A stretch of 64,000 nt of DNA from the NCBI RefSeq assembly GCF_900142665.1, contig NZ_FRBR01000001.1:124001-188000 (forward strand), in the 5' to 3' direction. Of the stretch, positions 1-11,815 are shown one piece after another. The stretch's first letter is position 1, and each line of letters starts with the position of its first letter. The DNA is from Roseovarius pacificus. Lineage in GTDB: Bacteria > Pseudomonadota > Alphaproteobacteria > Rhodobacterales > Rhodobacteraceae. Both the position numbers and the translations under genes were made by a program. The notes beneath the pieces were generated by a model. It saw nothing but the letters and a program-made list of their open reading frames with translations. It was not told the origin of the DNA and did not search any database.

Positions 1-2
1 TT

Positions 3-818
3 GCGCCCGCGCAACTGCCACTGCTGCTGAAACGCCATGACGCGACGATCTTTGCCGCCGCGCCGGGCGTCTTTCGCAAGATGCTTGGCCCCGACGCAAC
101 GCTGTCGCTGCCCAAACTGCGCCACGGGCTGGCCGCGGGCGAGAAACTGTCGGACAACATCCGCCATCATTGGGAGGACGCGACCGGCACCGCCATACAC
201 GAAGCCTATGGCATGTCCGAATGCTCCACCTTCATTTCGGCCAGCCCCGACCACCCGGCCAGCCCCGGCACTCTGGGCCGCCCGCAACCGGGCCGCCATG
301 TCGCCATTGTCGGCCCCGACGGTCCCGTCGAGATCGGGCAGGAAGGCACCATCGCCATTCACCGCAGCGATCCGGGCCTGATGCTGGGCTATCTGAACGC
401 ACCCGAGGATACTGCCGCTCGGTTTCAGGGCGACTGGTTCCTGACCGGCGATCAGGGCATGATGGACGATAGCGGCGACATCGCCTATCTGGGCCGCGCC
501 GACGACATGATGAACGCGGGGGGCTTTCGCGTCTCGCCGCTCGAAGTCGAAACCGTCCTCAATCGCTACCCGGACATCACCCAGGCCGCCGTCACCGATA
601 TCGAGGTCAAACAGGACACCCGCCTGATCATGGCCTTCTACACCGCGCCCAACCCGGTGGACGCCGACGCCCTGAACGCCTATGTGCAGGAGAACCTCGC
701 CGCCTACAAGCGCCCGCGTGGCTATTTCCATGTGGAAAGCCTGCCCACCGGCGCGAACGGCAAACTGCTGCGGCGGGAATTGCGTCCGATTTACGAGGCC
801 CTGAATGGTCAAGCTTGA
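3..818 (+). CDS. Acyl-CoA synthetase / AMP-dependent ligase, 5'-truncated by the window edge
   Basis: C-terminal part (about 271 residues) of a class I adenylate-forming enzyme that activates a carboxylate to acyl-AMP and transfers it to CoA. The frame is open from base 3, so the N-terminal half lies outside the window. Visible motifs are YGMSE (the A5-type segment), DWFLTGDQG (ATP ribose-binding Asp), the hinge LGRADD, GGFRVSPLEVE, and the catalytic lysine motif near the C-terminus, PTGANGKLLRR. The substrate cannot be read from the sequence; small acids such as malonate or aromatic acids are possible. Its last 14 bases overlap the start of the DsbA-like gene, so the two are translationally coupled. 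Confidence 0.9.
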   Translation, partial: APAQLPLLLKRHDATIFAAAPGVFRKMLGPDATLSLPKLRHGLAAGEKLSDNIRHHWEDATGTAIHEAYGMSECSTFISASPDHPASPGTLGRPQPGRHVAIVGPDGPVEIGQEGTIAIHRSDPGLMLGYLNAPEDTAARFQGDWFLTGDQGMMDDSGDIAYLGRADDMMNAGGFRVSPLEVETVLNRYPDITQAAVTDIEVKQDTRLIMAFYTAPNPVDADALNAYVQENLAAYKRPRGYFHVESLPTGANGKLLRRELRPIYEALNGQA

Positions 819-1458
819 TATCATCTCCGATCCGATCTGCCCTTGGTGCTATATCGGCAAGACCTTGCTGGATGCCGCCCTCAGGGATCGCCCAAACCAC
901 CCGTTCACGATCCACTGGCATCCGTTTCAGCTCAACCCCGACATGCCGCGCCAAGGCATGGACCGCCGCGCCTATCTCGAAGCCAAGTTCGGCGGCAAGG
1001 ACGCCGCGGTGCAGGCTTATCTGCCAGTGGTGGAAAAGGCTGCCGAGGCCGGTCTGGACATTGATTTCGAAGCGATCAAACGCACCCCGAATACGCTCGA
1101 CGCCCATCGACTGATCCACTGGGCGGGTATCGAGGACCGCCAGACCGCCATGGCCATGGCGCTGTTTCGGGCCTATTTTCAGGACGGGCGCGACATCGGC
1201 GATCACGATGTTCTGGCCGATCTGGCCGACGGTCTGGAAATGGACGCCGCCGTGGTGCGTCGCCTGCTGGCCTCGGACGCGGATGAGAACGCCATTCGCA
1301 CCAGCGATGCGCAGTTTCGCGAAATGGGTATCTCCTCGGTGCCCACCTTCATCGTCAATGGCCAGCACGCCGTGCCCGGCGCACAGCCGCCCGACCTGTG
1401 GCTCAAGGTGATCGACGAGATCACCGCGCAGCTCGACCAAGCGGCGGGCGAAAGCTGA
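805..1458 (+). CDS. DsbA-family (FrnE/2-hydroxychromene-2-carboxylate isomerase-like) oxidoreductase
   Basis: 217-residue thioredoxin-fold protein of the DSBA-like family. It has a CPWC active site at residues 12-15, right after the first beta strand, and a cis-proline loop SSVPTFIVNG near residue 180. There is no signal peptide, so it is probably cytoplasmic, like FrnE/YwbO proteins, rather than a periplasmic disulfide catalyst. The start ATG lies inside the end of the acyl-CoA synthetase gene (14-nt overlap), and the K+ channel gene follows 2 bases after the stop. The substrate is unknown; homologues are often misnamed as polyketide biosynthesis proteins. Confidence 0.88.
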   Translation: MVKLDIISDPICPWCYIGKTLLDAALRDRPNHPFTIHWHPFQLNPDMPRQGMDRRAYLEAKFGGKDAAVQAYLPVVEKAAEAGLDIDFEAIKRTPNTLDAHRLIHWAGIEDRQTAMAMALFRAYFQDGRDIGDHDVLADLADGLEMDAAVVRRLLASDADENAIRTSDAQFREMGISSVPTFIVNGQHAVPGAQPPDLWLKVIDEITAQLDQAAGES

Positions 1459-1460
1459 TC

Positions 1461-1826
1461 ATGAAAGGCACCAAGGCCATAACGCTGATTGGGCTGCTGC
1501 TGGCGCTGATCGGCGGCGGCACGGTGTTCTTCCACCATGTCGAAGGCTGGAGCTGGTTGGACAGCTACTTTTTCACCGTCGTCACCCTGTCCACCGTCGG
1601 CTATGGCGAACTGGTTCCGGCCACGCCGATGGGCAAGATCGGCACGACGGTCTTTATCGGCCTCGGCCTCGGCATATTTGCCATCGCGATCCAGCAATTC
1701 GGCAAGTTCGCCGTCAGTAAACACGAAATGCGCGCAAGGTTGCGAACCACGCATGACGAACATCGCAAATGGCCCGGCGAAGACGGCCAGCATGGCAAGG
1801 CCGATTCTGAAAGTCCGGGGCAATGA
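1461..1826 (+). CDS. Two-helix potassium channel family protein
   Basis: 121 residues. An N-terminal transmembrane helix (about residues 6-24), a pore loop with the selectivity filter TVGYGE (about 47-52) and a second transmembrane helix (about 60-80) form the Ion_trans_2 unit, followed by a short charged tail. There is no RCK or cyclic-nucleotide domain, so this is a minimal KcsA-like pore expected to act as a tetramer in the inner membrane. ATG at 1461 is chosen because the pore helix follows at the normal distance; an upstream in-frame extension reads through the preceding gene. The stop overlaps the MFS gene start by 4 nt (ATGA). Confidence 0.85.
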   Translation: MKGTKAITLIGLLLALIGGGTVFFHHVEGWSWLDSYFFTVVTLSTVGYGELVPATPMGKIGTTVFIGLGLGIFAIAIQQFGKFAVSKHEMRARLRTTHDEHRKWPGEDGQHGKADSESPGQ

Positions 1827-3037
1827 CCGGGCAATCCCGGCTGGGCCGGGTGGAATTCGTGGCGATGATGGCGATGCTGGTGGCAACGATCGCCTTCTCC
1901 ATCGATTCCATGCTGCCCGCCCTGCCCCAGATCGGCGCGGAACTGACACCGCAGGCGCTGAACCGCGCGCAGCTGGTGGTGACATCCTTCATCCTGGGCC
2001 TCGGCATGGGCACCCTGTTCACCGGGCCGCTGTCGGACAGTTTCGGGCGCAAGCGGGTCGTCCTGACCGGCGCGGGCGTCTATATCTTCGGCGCCGCACT
2101 GGCATGGGCCGCTCCGACGCTGGAGTTGATGATCGCCGCGCGGATCGTTCAGGGCCTCGGGGCTGCGGCGGCGCGCATCGTCGCTCTGGCCATCGTGCGC
2201 GACCTGTATTCAGGCCGCGACATGGCCCGGCTGATGAGCTTTGTCATGATGGTGTTCACCCTTGTTCCGGCAATTTCGCCGCTGGCGGGCAGCGTGGTGA
2301 TTGACCTTGCCGGGTGGCGCATGATCTTCGTGTCCTTCATCGTTTTCGCCCTGGCCAGCAACCTGTGGCTGGCGCTGCGGCTCGACGAACCCCTGCCGCC
2401 ACAGGCGCGCCGCCCCTTCCGCCGCGCCGCCATGGCGCTCGCCCTGCGCGAGGTGCTGTCGCATCGCACCGTGCGCCTGTCGATCGCGGTGCAGATGCTG
2501 TGCATGACGACGCTGTTCTGTTCGATTTCGATGATCCAGCAGGTTTTCGAGGCCTTCTTCGATCGCGCCGACAGCTTTCCCGTCTGGTTCTTCATGATGG
2601 CCATGATTGCCGGGCTGTTCAGCCTGTTCAATGCGCGGGTCGTGATGCGCCTTGGCATGCGGCGCATGGTGGCCGCTGCGCTGTCGGTGCAGATCGTCCT
2701 GACCGGGGGCATGGTGCTGGCGTTCTGGTTCGGCCTGCTGCCGCCCGCTTGGCAGTTCCCCCTCTATATCGCGTGGCAGACCAGCGTCTTTGCCCATGCG
2801 GCGCTGACCCTTGGCAATATCAACGCGCTGGCGATGGAACCGCTCGGTCATATCGCGGGCATGGGCGCAAGTGTGATCGCGGCCATCGCCACCGTGGGGT
2901 CGGTGGTGCTGACCGTGCCCGTGGGGCTGATGTTCAATGGCACGCCGATGCCGCTCTTCGTGGCGGTCCTGATCGCGGTCGCGGTCGCCCGAGCTTTGAT
3001 GACCCGTCTGGCCCACTCCGAGGAATACGCCGTCTGA
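1823..3037 (+). CDS. MFS transporter, Bcr/CflA-type drug efflux
   Basis: 404-residue major facilitator with about 12 hydrophobic segments. The loop 2-3 motif A appears as GPLSDSFGRKRVV (about residues 72-84), and the N-terminal helix carries SIDSMLPALPQIG, typical of the Bcr/CflA drug:H+ antiporter subfamily. It is probably an inner-membrane proton-driven exporter; the substrate is unknown. It overlaps the K+ channel gene by 4 nt and ends the run that starts with the acyl-CoA synthetase. Confidence 0.88.
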   Translation: MTGQSRLGRVEFVAMMAMLVATIAFSIDSMLPALPQIGAELTPQALNRAQLVVTSFILGLGMGTLFTGPLSDSFGRKRVVLTGAGVYIFGAALAWAAPTLELMIAARIVQGLGAAAARIVALAIVRDLYSGRDMARLMSFVMMVFTLVPAISPLAGSVVIDLAGWRMIFVSFIVFALASNLWLALRLDEPLPPQARRPFRRAAMALALREVLSHRTVRLSIAVQMLCMTTLFCSISMIQQVFEAFFDRADSFPVWFFMMAMIAGLFSLFNARVVMRLGMRRMVAAALSVQIVLTGGMVLAFWFGLLPPAWQFPLYIAWQTSVFAHAALTLGNINALAMEPLGHIAGMGASVIAAIATVGSVVLTVPVGLMFNGTPMPLFVAVLIAVAVARALMTRLAHSEEYAV

Positions 3038-3246
3038 TCTGAAAACTTTTTCAGTATACTGTCGCATACCATCTTTCCCGTACCAGCGGATTGCGCTATG
3101 ACGCGGGCAAGTCCCGAGTCTTCGCCCCACCGCGCCGACACCGGCCGGGGGACCGGCGAAGGCCCAACCAAGACCCTACCGCCTGCCCGCCCGCATGACT
3201 CCGGGGTGTGCAGACCAGTCCAAAACCTGATCGAAAGGGATCACAG

Positions 3247-5454
<2,208 letters not shown>

Positions 5455-5464
5455 GCGAAACAAT

Positions 5465-5491
5465 CAGGGCCGGTTCCACCGGCCGGCCCTG
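5465..5491 (+). terminator. Hairpin downstream of icd
   Basis: A perfect 9-bp inverted repeat (CAGGGCCGG at 5465-5473, CCGGCCCTG at 5483-5491) with a 9-base loop lies 10 bases after the icd stop. No T-tract follows directly, so it may be an mRNA 3'-end stabiliser or a weak terminator rather than a classical intrinsic terminator. Confidence 0.5.
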
Positions 5492-5621
5492 CCCCTGTCC
5501 GGCACGGGAAACCGGAAACTTAAAAAGTTTCCGGACCGAATTTTTTGCAGGAATTCGCCCTTCCGTGACCGCAGCCATGCGCCCACAGCGATTTCAGTCG
5601 AAATGAAACGTCGGCTCCGCT

Positions 5622-6080
5622 TTATTTAAGCGGTGTCCGGCCGCTGTTCCGGACCAGATACAACAATGTCTCTTGCGGATCGTATGTGCGCGGTTCATAC
5701 CGCAGGCCGGTCACGATGCAGCCTGCCGGCTCCACCCGTTTCGACGCATCCTGACGCCACCAGCCATGTTCGCGTGGATTGTCGTAATACAGGTGGATGG
5801 CTACGACATAGGCATCATCCAGAAGTTTCTTCGCGCGCGCGGCACGCGATTGGGCATTGTCCGCAAGGCACTCGATCTCATAGGTCACGTCAAGAATGGC
5901 TGCCGGGCGCCCTCTCGGGACAGTGTTGTAACTCCCCTTCACGCCACGAAGATAGCTGTCATCCTGAAACGTAAAGGTCGAAGTGGCGGCACCTTCGGGA
6001 AAGAACGGCTCTTCAGGGGCGGACGTGGTACAGGCCGAAACGGCGAATGCCGTACCAAAAAGAATGCTATATTTCCACAT
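5622..6080 (-). CDS. Putative lipoprotein of unknown function
   Basis: 152 residues with a short signal peptide and lipobox (FAVSAC, Cys17), so an envelope lipoprotein. The mature part holds SYLRGVKGSYNTVPRGRPAAI and a YEIECLADNAQSRAARAKKLLDDA stretch, and looks like a small soluble beta/alpha domain. I do not recognise the family. It stands alone on the minus strand between icd and the SMR transporter, both on the plus strand; codon use looks native. Confidence 0.7.
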   Translation of the reverse strand: MWKYSILFGTAFAVSACTTSAPEEPFFPEGAATSTFTFQDDSYLRGVKGSYNTVPRGRPAAILDVTYEIECLADNAQSRAARAKKLLDDAYVVAIHLYYDNPREHGWWRQDASKRVEPAGCIVTGLRYEPRTYDPQETLLYLVRNSGRTPLK

Positions 6081-6318
6081 ACCAGCTTTCTACCAGTTAC
6101 CGGAGCGGCATTGACGCTCGGATCAGTTCCGGGCAACGCAGTCCATTCATGTCGAATTCGATCGCCCGTCAGTTAGACCATCTAACGGCGCGCGTCCATC
6201 CCCCTGCCCGACATCGTTTTCCCGCCTGACAGCGCGTCGAACGGTGCCCATTTCCCGAATTGCACAGACTCCGAAAACCGCGTAGCACGGCCCCATATCC
6301 CAAACGCCGGAGCCGCGC

Positions 6319-6654
6319 ATGACCAAGGTCTATCTTCTGCTGATTGTCGCCATCGCCGCCGAAACCATCGGCACCACCGCGCTTCAGGCCAGCCAGCAAT
6401 TCACCCGGTTCTGGCCCTCGCTTCTGGCGATGGTCGGCTATGGCATCGCGATCTACCTTCTGGCCCTGACGCTGAAATATATCCCCGTGGGCATCGCCTA
6501 TGCGTTCTGGGCGGGGCTGGGGATCGTGTTCGTCGCGATGATTGGCTTTGTCGTGTTCGGCCAGAAACTCGACCTGCCCGCCATCGTCGGCACCGGCATG
6601 ATCCTTGGCGGTATCGTGTTGATTCAGCTGTTCTCCAACACCGCCCACCACTGA
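6319..6654 (+). CDS. Small multidrug resistance (SMR/EmrE-type) transporter
   Basis: 111 residues, four hydrophobic helices, the usual SMR size. The membrane-embedded carboxylate is Glu15 in AAETIGTTAL (EmrE Glu14 equivalent), and helix 3 carries YAFWAGLGIVF, matching the SMR signature. It is a proton-coupled antiporter of lipophilic cations acting as an antiparallel dimer in the inner membrane. Its stop is 7 bases from the convergent hflX stop. The EmrE-type YAxWxGxG signature makes a drug transporter more likely than a guanidinium exporter, but I cannot separate them firmly. Confidence 0.9.
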   Translation: MTKVYLLLIVAIAAETIGTTALQASQQFTRFWPSLLAMVGYGIAIYLLALTLKYIPVGIAYAFWAGLGIVFVAMIGFVVFGQKLDLPAIVGTGMILGGIVLIQLFSNTAHH

Positions 6655-6661
6655 CGCCGCG

Positions 6662-7942
6662 TCACACCTGGCCGAACTGCGCTTCCTGCCTGGCGCTCCA
6701 GCGCACGCTTAATTCGAACCCGTCTTCGGTCTGGCGTTCCTCTTCGACCAGCCCGCGCTCGTAAAGCCATGCGCGCTTGCGCCCCGCGTCGAACCCAAGG
6801 CGCAGCACGCTGACATGGGTGGCCTCGGTCACGCCCGCGGTGATCGCCTCGATCAGCGCGTCCATCCCCTCGCCGGTCACCGCCGACAGCGCCTGCACGT
6901 TGTCGCTGCGCGCAGCGCGGGTCAGCACCGCCTGCCGGGCCTCGTCATCCAGCCGGTCGATCTTGTTCCATACCTCGATCTGCGGCGTGGTTTCGCGCAC
7001 GCCCAGACTGTCCAGAATGGCGCGCACATCGGCGGCCTGTTCCGCGGTCTCGGGATGCGAGATATCGCGCACATGCACGATCAGATCGGCGGCCAGCACC
7101 TCTTCCAGCGTGGCGCGGAAGGCCGCGACCAGTTCAGTGGGCAGATCGCTGATGAACCCCACCGTGTCCGACAGGATCACCTCGGGCCCGCCGCCGGGCA
7201 ACTCGATGCGCCGCATCGTCGGGTCCAGCGTGGCGAACAGCATGTCCCTGGCCATCACCTCGGCCCCGGTCAGGCGGTTGAACAGCGTCGATTTGCCCGC
7301 GTTCGTATAGCCCACCAGCGCCACGATGGGGAACGGCACCTTGGCGCGCGACGCGCGGTGCAGCTCGCGCGTTTTCACCACCTTCTCCAACTGCCGCCGC
7401 AGGCGCACGAGTTGCTCGTCGATGGCGCGCCGGTCGGCCTCGATCTGGGTCTCGCCCGGACCGCCGACAAAGCCAAGCCCGCCGCGCTGCCGCTCAAGGT
7501 GGGTCCAGGCCCGCACCAGCCGCGTGCGCTGATAGCTCAGCGCCGCCATCTCCACCTGCAACACGCCCTCGCGGGTCGCGGCGCGATCGCTGAAAATCTC
7601 AAGGATCAGCCCGGTGCGGTCCAACAGCTTGACGCCCCAGGCCCGCTCCAGATTGCGCTGCTGCACGGGGCTGACCGGGCCATCGACCAGAACCAGCTCG
7701 ATCTCGTCCGCCTCGATCCGGGTTTTCAGCTCTTCCAGCTTGCCCTTGCCGAACAGCATTCCGGGATGCGGCCTTGGCAGGCGCACCACATCGGCGCCGC
7801 ACACCTCAAGCCCCGGCAGGGCCTCGGCCAGCGAAACGGCCTCTTCCAGGGCCAGTGCCGGATCGCGCCCCGATCCCGCCGAGAGGATATCGGGGTGCAA
7901 TACCCATGCGCGTGTGTCTGCGTGGTCTGTGGTCTGCGTCAA
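6662..7942 (-). CDS. hflX: GTPase HflX, ribosome-associated
   Basis: 426 residues. The N-terminal HflX domain contains [14 protein letters not shown], followed by a helical linker and the G domain with [12 protein letters not shown] (P-loop, about 211-222), the switch II motif DTVGFI and NKID (G4). HflX is a ribosome-splitting GTPase used in heat and antibiotic stress. It starts inside the end of hfq with a 4-nt overlap, the classical hfq-hflX pair, so the two are co-transcribed and translationally coupled. Confidence 0.96.
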   Translation of the reverse strand: MTQTTDHADTRAWVLHPDILSAGSGRDPALALEEAVSLAEALPGLEVCGADVVRLPRPHPGMLFGKGKLEELKTRIEADEIELVLVDGPVSPVQQRNLERAWGVKLLDRTGLILEIFSDRAATREGVLQVEMAALSYQRTRLVRAWTHLERQRGGLGFVGGPGETQIEADRRAIDEQLVRLRRQLEKVVKTRELHRASRAKVPFPIVALVGYTNAGKSTLFNRLTGAEVMARDMLFATLDPTMRRIELPGGGPEVILSDTVGFISDLPTELVAAFRATLEEVLAADLIVHVRDISHPETAEQAADVRAILDSLGVRETTPQIEVWNKIDRLDDEARQAVLTRAARSDNVQALSAVTGEGMDALIEAITAGVTEATHVSVLRLGFDAGRKRAWLYERGLVEEERQTEDGFELSVRWSARQEAQFGQV

Positions 7943-8178
7943 GACGCGTCGTCACCCTCGTACAGGCTGACGGGCTGCGATGGCATGATCGTGGACACCG
8001 CGTGCTTGTAAACCAGTTGCGACTGCCCGTCGCGGCGCAGCAGGATACAGAAGTTATCGAACCACGTGATAACGCCCTGTAGTTTCACACCGTTGATCAG
8101 AAAAATCGTGACCGGGATCTTGGTCTTGCGTACCTGATTCAGAAATGCGTCCTGAAGATTTTGTCGATCAGATGCCAT
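7939..8178 (-). CDS. hfq: RNA chaperone Hfq
   Basis: 79 residues. The Sm1 motif ([11 protein letters not shown] through [10 protein letters not shown]) and the Sm2 motif ([10 protein letters not shown], with the YKHA proximal-face RNA pocket) are intact. The C-terminus is very short ([12 protein letters not shown]), typical of alphaproteobacteria. Hfq forms a hexameric ring that binds small RNAs and mRNAs. It overlaps hflX by 4 nt and lies 135 bases downstream of trkH in the same direction. Confidence 0.97.
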   Translation of the reverse strand: MASDRQNLQDAFLNQVRKTKIPVTIFLINGVKLQGVITWFDNFCILLRRDGQSQLVYKHAVSTIMPSQPVSLYEGDDAS

Positions 8179-8313
8179 AGTCCATCAAAGCCTTTGTTCT
8201 TGCGCGCGCCACGGACTGGCGCGATGTATCCGTCTGCCTGAGTATGGAGTGCGTGATCACGAGTTTCCAGCCCAAAAATCAAATCGCTGCACGCCGATCC
8301 GGCAGGGATGCGC

Positions 8314-9834
8314 TCAATCCCGCCACAGCCCCGGATTGAACAGCGCAATGATCGCCAGCATCTCGAGACGTCCCAGCACCATCGCCCCGCAGATCACCAT
8401 CTTCGCAGGGCTGCTCAGCGTCAGCAGTTCGATGGGGGTTTCCGCCGCGACGGTGATCAGCGGTCCGGTGGTCGACAGCGCCGCCACCGCCAGAACCACC
8501 GAGGATTCGAAACTCTGCCCCAGCCCGGCCAGCACCATGATGATCATCGACAGCGACATCGCGAACAGCATGAAGAAAATCCAGGCGATGAACGCCCCCT
8601 GCCGCCGGATGCGCCGCGTTCCGGGCCCCGAGCGCCCCACCGACGAGGGAAACACCATGCGCTCCATCTCGCGATGCGAATTCAGATAGAGCACATAGAC
8701 CCGCAACAGCTTGACCCCGCCCGCCGTGGTCGCCACACCGCCCCCGATCAGAGACAGGCCCAGCAGGATCATCCCCGGCGTGCTCAGGCCCGACCAGTCC
8801 TGCGCGACATCCCATGAGGCGCTTTCGAATCCGGTGGTCGACAGGAACGACAGGGTCGTGAACAATCCTCCCCACAGCGCACCTGCCGCCAGCGACAGGT
8901 TTTCCACCTCGTCCACGTCGAAGGCCGCGATCCAGTGCCGCGCGAACAGCAGCAACGGCACCCCGAACACCAGAATCATGCCCAGCCGGAACTCGGGATC
9001 GTGATGCAGGCCCGGTCGCGCCGTGGTGACGGTGTCCGACGAAAAGGTCAGCCGCGACAGCGCGAACAGAAAGAACAGGAAAATCACCGCCTCGCCGCCG
9101 AATCCCGATCCGGCATGCTCGACTCCGCCGACCGCGGAAATCCCGCTGGTGGCTAGCGTCGACATGGCATGCACCACCGCCACCAGGGGCCGGTCACCCC
9201 CGATAACCAGCAAGAGCCACAGCGCGGCGGTCAAGCCGATATAGATCGGGGCCAGTTGCCGGGTGACCTGAGACAGCCGCTTGGCGGAACTGGCGCGCTC
9301 GAAGCGCACCGTTTCGGTGCCGAACTGTCCCGGCTCGCCGCTGGCCGTCACCTCGAACCCGCCAAGGTTCAGCGGCGCCAGCACCGCCGAGGCCGCAATC
9401 CACATCAGCAATCCGCCGAACCAGCCGACCATGCCGCGCCACAGATGCAAACTGTCGGTCAGCCGCCCCGCATCGGCGAACATCGTCGCCCCCGTCGTGG
9501 TCAGCGACGACACCATTTCGAAATAGGAATTGAGGAAACTGGTGGTGGCCAGCCCCTCGTAAAACGGCACGGCCAGGAACAGCGGCAGCACGGTAAAGGC
9601 CAGGAACAGCGACAACAGATCGTTCAGATCGCTGTTCAGGCGGCGCGGGTGATTCGACATCGCCAGCCCGATCAGCGCCACCAGCGCCAGCCCCAGGATA
9701 CTGGAATAGGTAAAGGCCCGCGCGACGCTGAAATCGCCCTGCGCCAGCGCGTGCAGCCCCGGCAACAGCATCGCGGCAGCCGCAATCCCCGACAGGATCA
9801 GGATCAGCGGAAAGGACAGCAGCCGGGCAATCAT
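8314..9834 (-). CDS. trkH: Trk system potassium uptake protein TrkH
   Basis: 506-residue membrane protein with about 10-12 hydrophobic segments and the four pseudo-repeated pore loops of the TrkH/KtrB superfamily (for example SSLTTTGATMF, STLATSGISAVGG, SFLSTTGFES and AALSTTGP, where the Gly residues form the selectivity filter). It is the K+ translocating subunit and pairs with TrkA, whose gene ends 3 bases upstream. Confidence 0.95.
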   Translation of the reverse strand: MIARLLSFPLILILSGIAAAAMLLPGLHALAQGDFSVARAFTYSSILGLALVALIGLAMSNHPRRLNSDLNDLLSLFLAFTVLPLFLAVPFYEGLATTSFLNSYFEMVSSLTTTGATMFADAGRLTDSLHLWRGMVGWFGGLLMWIAASAVLAPLNLGGFEVTASGEPGQFGTETVRFERASSAKRLSQVTRQLAPIYIGLTAALWLLLVIGGDRPLVAVVHAMSTLATSGISAVGGVEHAGSGFGGEAVIFLFFLFALSRLTFSSDTVTTARPGLHHDPEFRLGMILVFGVPLLLFARHWIAAFDVDEVENLSLAAGALWGGLFTTLSFLSTTGFESASWDVAQDWSGLSTPGMILLGLSLIGGGVATTAGGVKLLRVYVLYLNSHREMERMVFPSSVGRSGPGTRRIRRQGAFIAWIFFMLFAMSLSMIIMVLAGLGQSFESSVVLAVAALSTTGPLITVAAETPIELLTLSSPAKMVICGAMVLGRLEMLAIIALFNPGLWRD

Positions 9835-9837
9835 GGG

Positions 9838-11214
9838 TCAGAAAAAATCAATCGAAACCTGAAGCAACTGTTCGACCTTCGCCACATCGTCGGACATCGC
9901 GAACAGGACGATCACATCGCCCGCGTCGATGCGCAGGCCGCCTGTCGGTTTGTGAATCTTCGATCCCTTCTGAATACCCCCCACCAGCACCCCTTCGGGA
10001 AAGTCGATCTCGCGGATGGTCGATCCCGCGATCCCCGAGGTCGACATGACCTCGGCCTCGATCACTTCGGCCTCGGCATCGCCGATGGAATAGACCGACC
10101 GCACCCGCCCGTGCCGGATATGGCGCAGGATCGAACTGACCGTGGTGGCGCGCGGGTTGATATAGGCGTCGATGCCCAACGGCTCCATCAGCGGAATCAG
10201 CGTCGGATCGTTGATCAGCGCAATGGCAAAGGGGCAGCCCTCGGCCTTGGCGCGCACCGCGGCCAGCATATTGGTCTTGTCGTCGTCGGTGACGGTCAGC
10301 GTGGCGTCCGCCCGCGCGATCCCGGCCTCGCTCAACAATGCCGAATCCAGCCCGTCGCCGTGCAGAACGATGGTCCGTTCCAGCGCGTCGGCGGCGCGTT
10401 CGGCATTGTGACGGTCGCGCTCGATGACCTTGGTGCGGGTGCGCGTGCCGCGCTCTTCGCAGGCCTGCGCCACCGCAAGACCGATATTGCCGCCCCCCAC
10501 GATGACCAGGCGTTCCTGATTGTTCTGGGTCTTGCCGAAAACATCCAGCGTGCGCGGGATGTCTTCGAGCGGGGCAAAGATATACGCCTCGTCGCCCTCG
10601 AACAGCTGATCCCCCGCCTCGGGCGCAAACAGCCGCCCTTCGCGGCGGATCGCCAGAACCACCACCCGAAGGGTCGAGAAAAGATCGCTCAACTGCCGCA
10701 GCGGCGTGTTGAGAACCGGGCAATCCTCCTCCAGCCGCAACCCCATCAGTTGCGCCTTGTCCGCAAGGAACATCTCGGTATCGAACGCCGCAGGCGAGGC
10801 GAGCCGGCGCATCGCGGCCTCGGCGACCTCGCGTTCGGGGCTGATCACCACGTCGATCGGCATGTGATCACGCCGGTAAAGATCGGAATAAATCGCCGTC
10901 AGATAGGACTGGCTGCGCAGCCGCGCGATCTTGCGCTCCACCGAGAACACCGAATGCGCCACCTGACAGGTCACCATGTTGACCTCGTCGGAATAGGTGG
11001 CCGCGATGATCATGTCCGCATCGCGCGCCCCGGCCCGGTCCAGAACATCGGGATAGCTGGCAAAGCCCGCGATCCCCTGAACATCCAGCGTATCGGTGGC
11101 CCGGCGCACCAGATCCGGATTGTTGTCCACAACAGTGACATCGTTGCGCTCACCGGACAAATGGCGGGCGATCTGCCACCCGACCTGGCCCGCACCGCAG
11201 ATGATGACCTTCAT
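9838..11214 (-). CDS. trkA: Trk system potassium uptake regulatory protein TrkA
   Basis: 458 residues with two tandem RCK units. The first Rossmann motif is IICGAGQVG at the N-terminus, ending strand 2 with the acidic NAD-binding segment VVDNNPD. The second is VIVGGGNIG (about residues 235-243). Each is followed by an RCK_C domain. It is a cytoplasmic nucleotide-binding regulator of TrkH, encoded immediately downstream. The divergent lipoprotein gene begins about 100 bases away. Confidence 0.96.
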   Translation of the reverse strand: MKVIICGAGQVGWQIARHLSGERNDVTVVDNNPDLVRRATDTLDVQGIAGFASYPDVLDRAGARDADMIIAATYSDEVNMVTCQVAHSVFSVERKIARLRSQSYLTAIYSDLYRRDHMPIDVVISPEREVAEAAMRRLASPAAFDTEMFLADKAQLMGLRLEEDCPVLNTPLRQLSDLFSTLRVVVLAIRREGRLFAPEAGDQLFEGDEAYIFAPLEDIPRTLDVFGKTQNNQERLVIVGGGNIGLAVAQACEERGTRTRTKVIERDRHNAERAADALERTIVLHGDGLDSALLSEAGIARADATLTVTDDDKTNMLAAVRAKAEGCPFAIALINDPTLIPLMEPLGIDAYINPRATTVSSILRHIRHGRVRSVYSIGDAEAEVIEAEVMSTSGIAGSTIREIDFPEGVLVGGIQKGSKIHKPTGGLRIDAGDVIVLFAMSDDVAKVEQLLQVSIDFF

Positions 11215-11312
11215 GTTTCATGCCTCACCCTGTCTGGACCCTGTGCATGACAGAAGGGGTATGCAGGGTCAATTGCTTTGTCCGCATCCCCAAACCGCGC
11301 TATCATCGGCGT

Positions 11313-11792
11313 ATGACTCGCTCTTGCCTCCTTCTGTTCACGCTCGCGCTGTCCGTGCTTTCGGCCTGCGCGCCACCTCCGCTCTGGTATCGCTCCGGTA
11401 TCAGCCCCACCCGGCTTTCGCAGGATCTGACCGCCTGCCGCGTCGCCGCGTTCGAAACCGTCCCCACCGAGATCAGGAGCCACTACATCCCTGCCGAGTA
11501 TATCTCGCAGCCCGTCTGCTCCCCGTCCGGGCATTGCTATTGGCGGCGCGTGCTGGTCCGCCCGGCGCAATACGAGCGCTATGACGTCAACGCCGGTCTG
11601 CGTGAAGATGTCGTTCAGGCCTGCATGGCCGACAAGGGCTATACACAGGTCCGCCTGCCCGCCTGCCAGAGCGAGGGCGGCCAGAAGATCACCGTCAACA
11701 CCGCCGCGCCGCTTCCGCCCCTGACCGATCAAAGCTGCGCCGTGCGGTTGAAATCGGGCGAGTGGCGGATCGTCACACCCTCGGAGGACTGA
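11313..11792 (+). CDS. Putative lipoprotein of unknown function
   Basis: 159 residues. The signal peptide ends in the lipobox LSAC (Cys18), and the mature part is rich in paired cysteines (CRVAAF, CSPSGHCYWRR, CMADKGYT, CQSEGG, SCAVRL), suggesting disulfides in the periplasm. The segment ending in ACMADKGYTQVRLPAC resembles the short conserved tail seen in many Rhodobacterales envelope lipoproteins. ATG 11313 is chosen over an in-frame extension to 11220 because the signal peptide starts there. It is divergent from trkA and converges on ntrX 23 bases away. Confidence 0.78.
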   Translation: MTRSCLLLFTLALSVLSACAPPPLWYRSGISPTRLSQDLTACRVAAFETVPTEIRSHYIPAEYISQPVCSPSGHCYWRRVLVRPAQYERYDVNAGLREDVVQACMADKGYTQVRLPACQSEGGQKITVNTAAPLPPLTDQSCAVRLKSGEWRIVTPSED

Positions 11793-11815
11793 CCGCAGGC
11801 AAGTGGTGCCGCCGT

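Noticed and set aside
3052..3061. Palindrome CAGTATACTG upstream of icd
   Set aside because: TATACT could be a -10, but no matching -35 at usual spacing and a 10-base palindrome is not rare.
9169..11250. 693-codon plus-strand frame antisense to trkA/trkH
   Set aside because: Very rich in Arg, His and Gln, no motifs.
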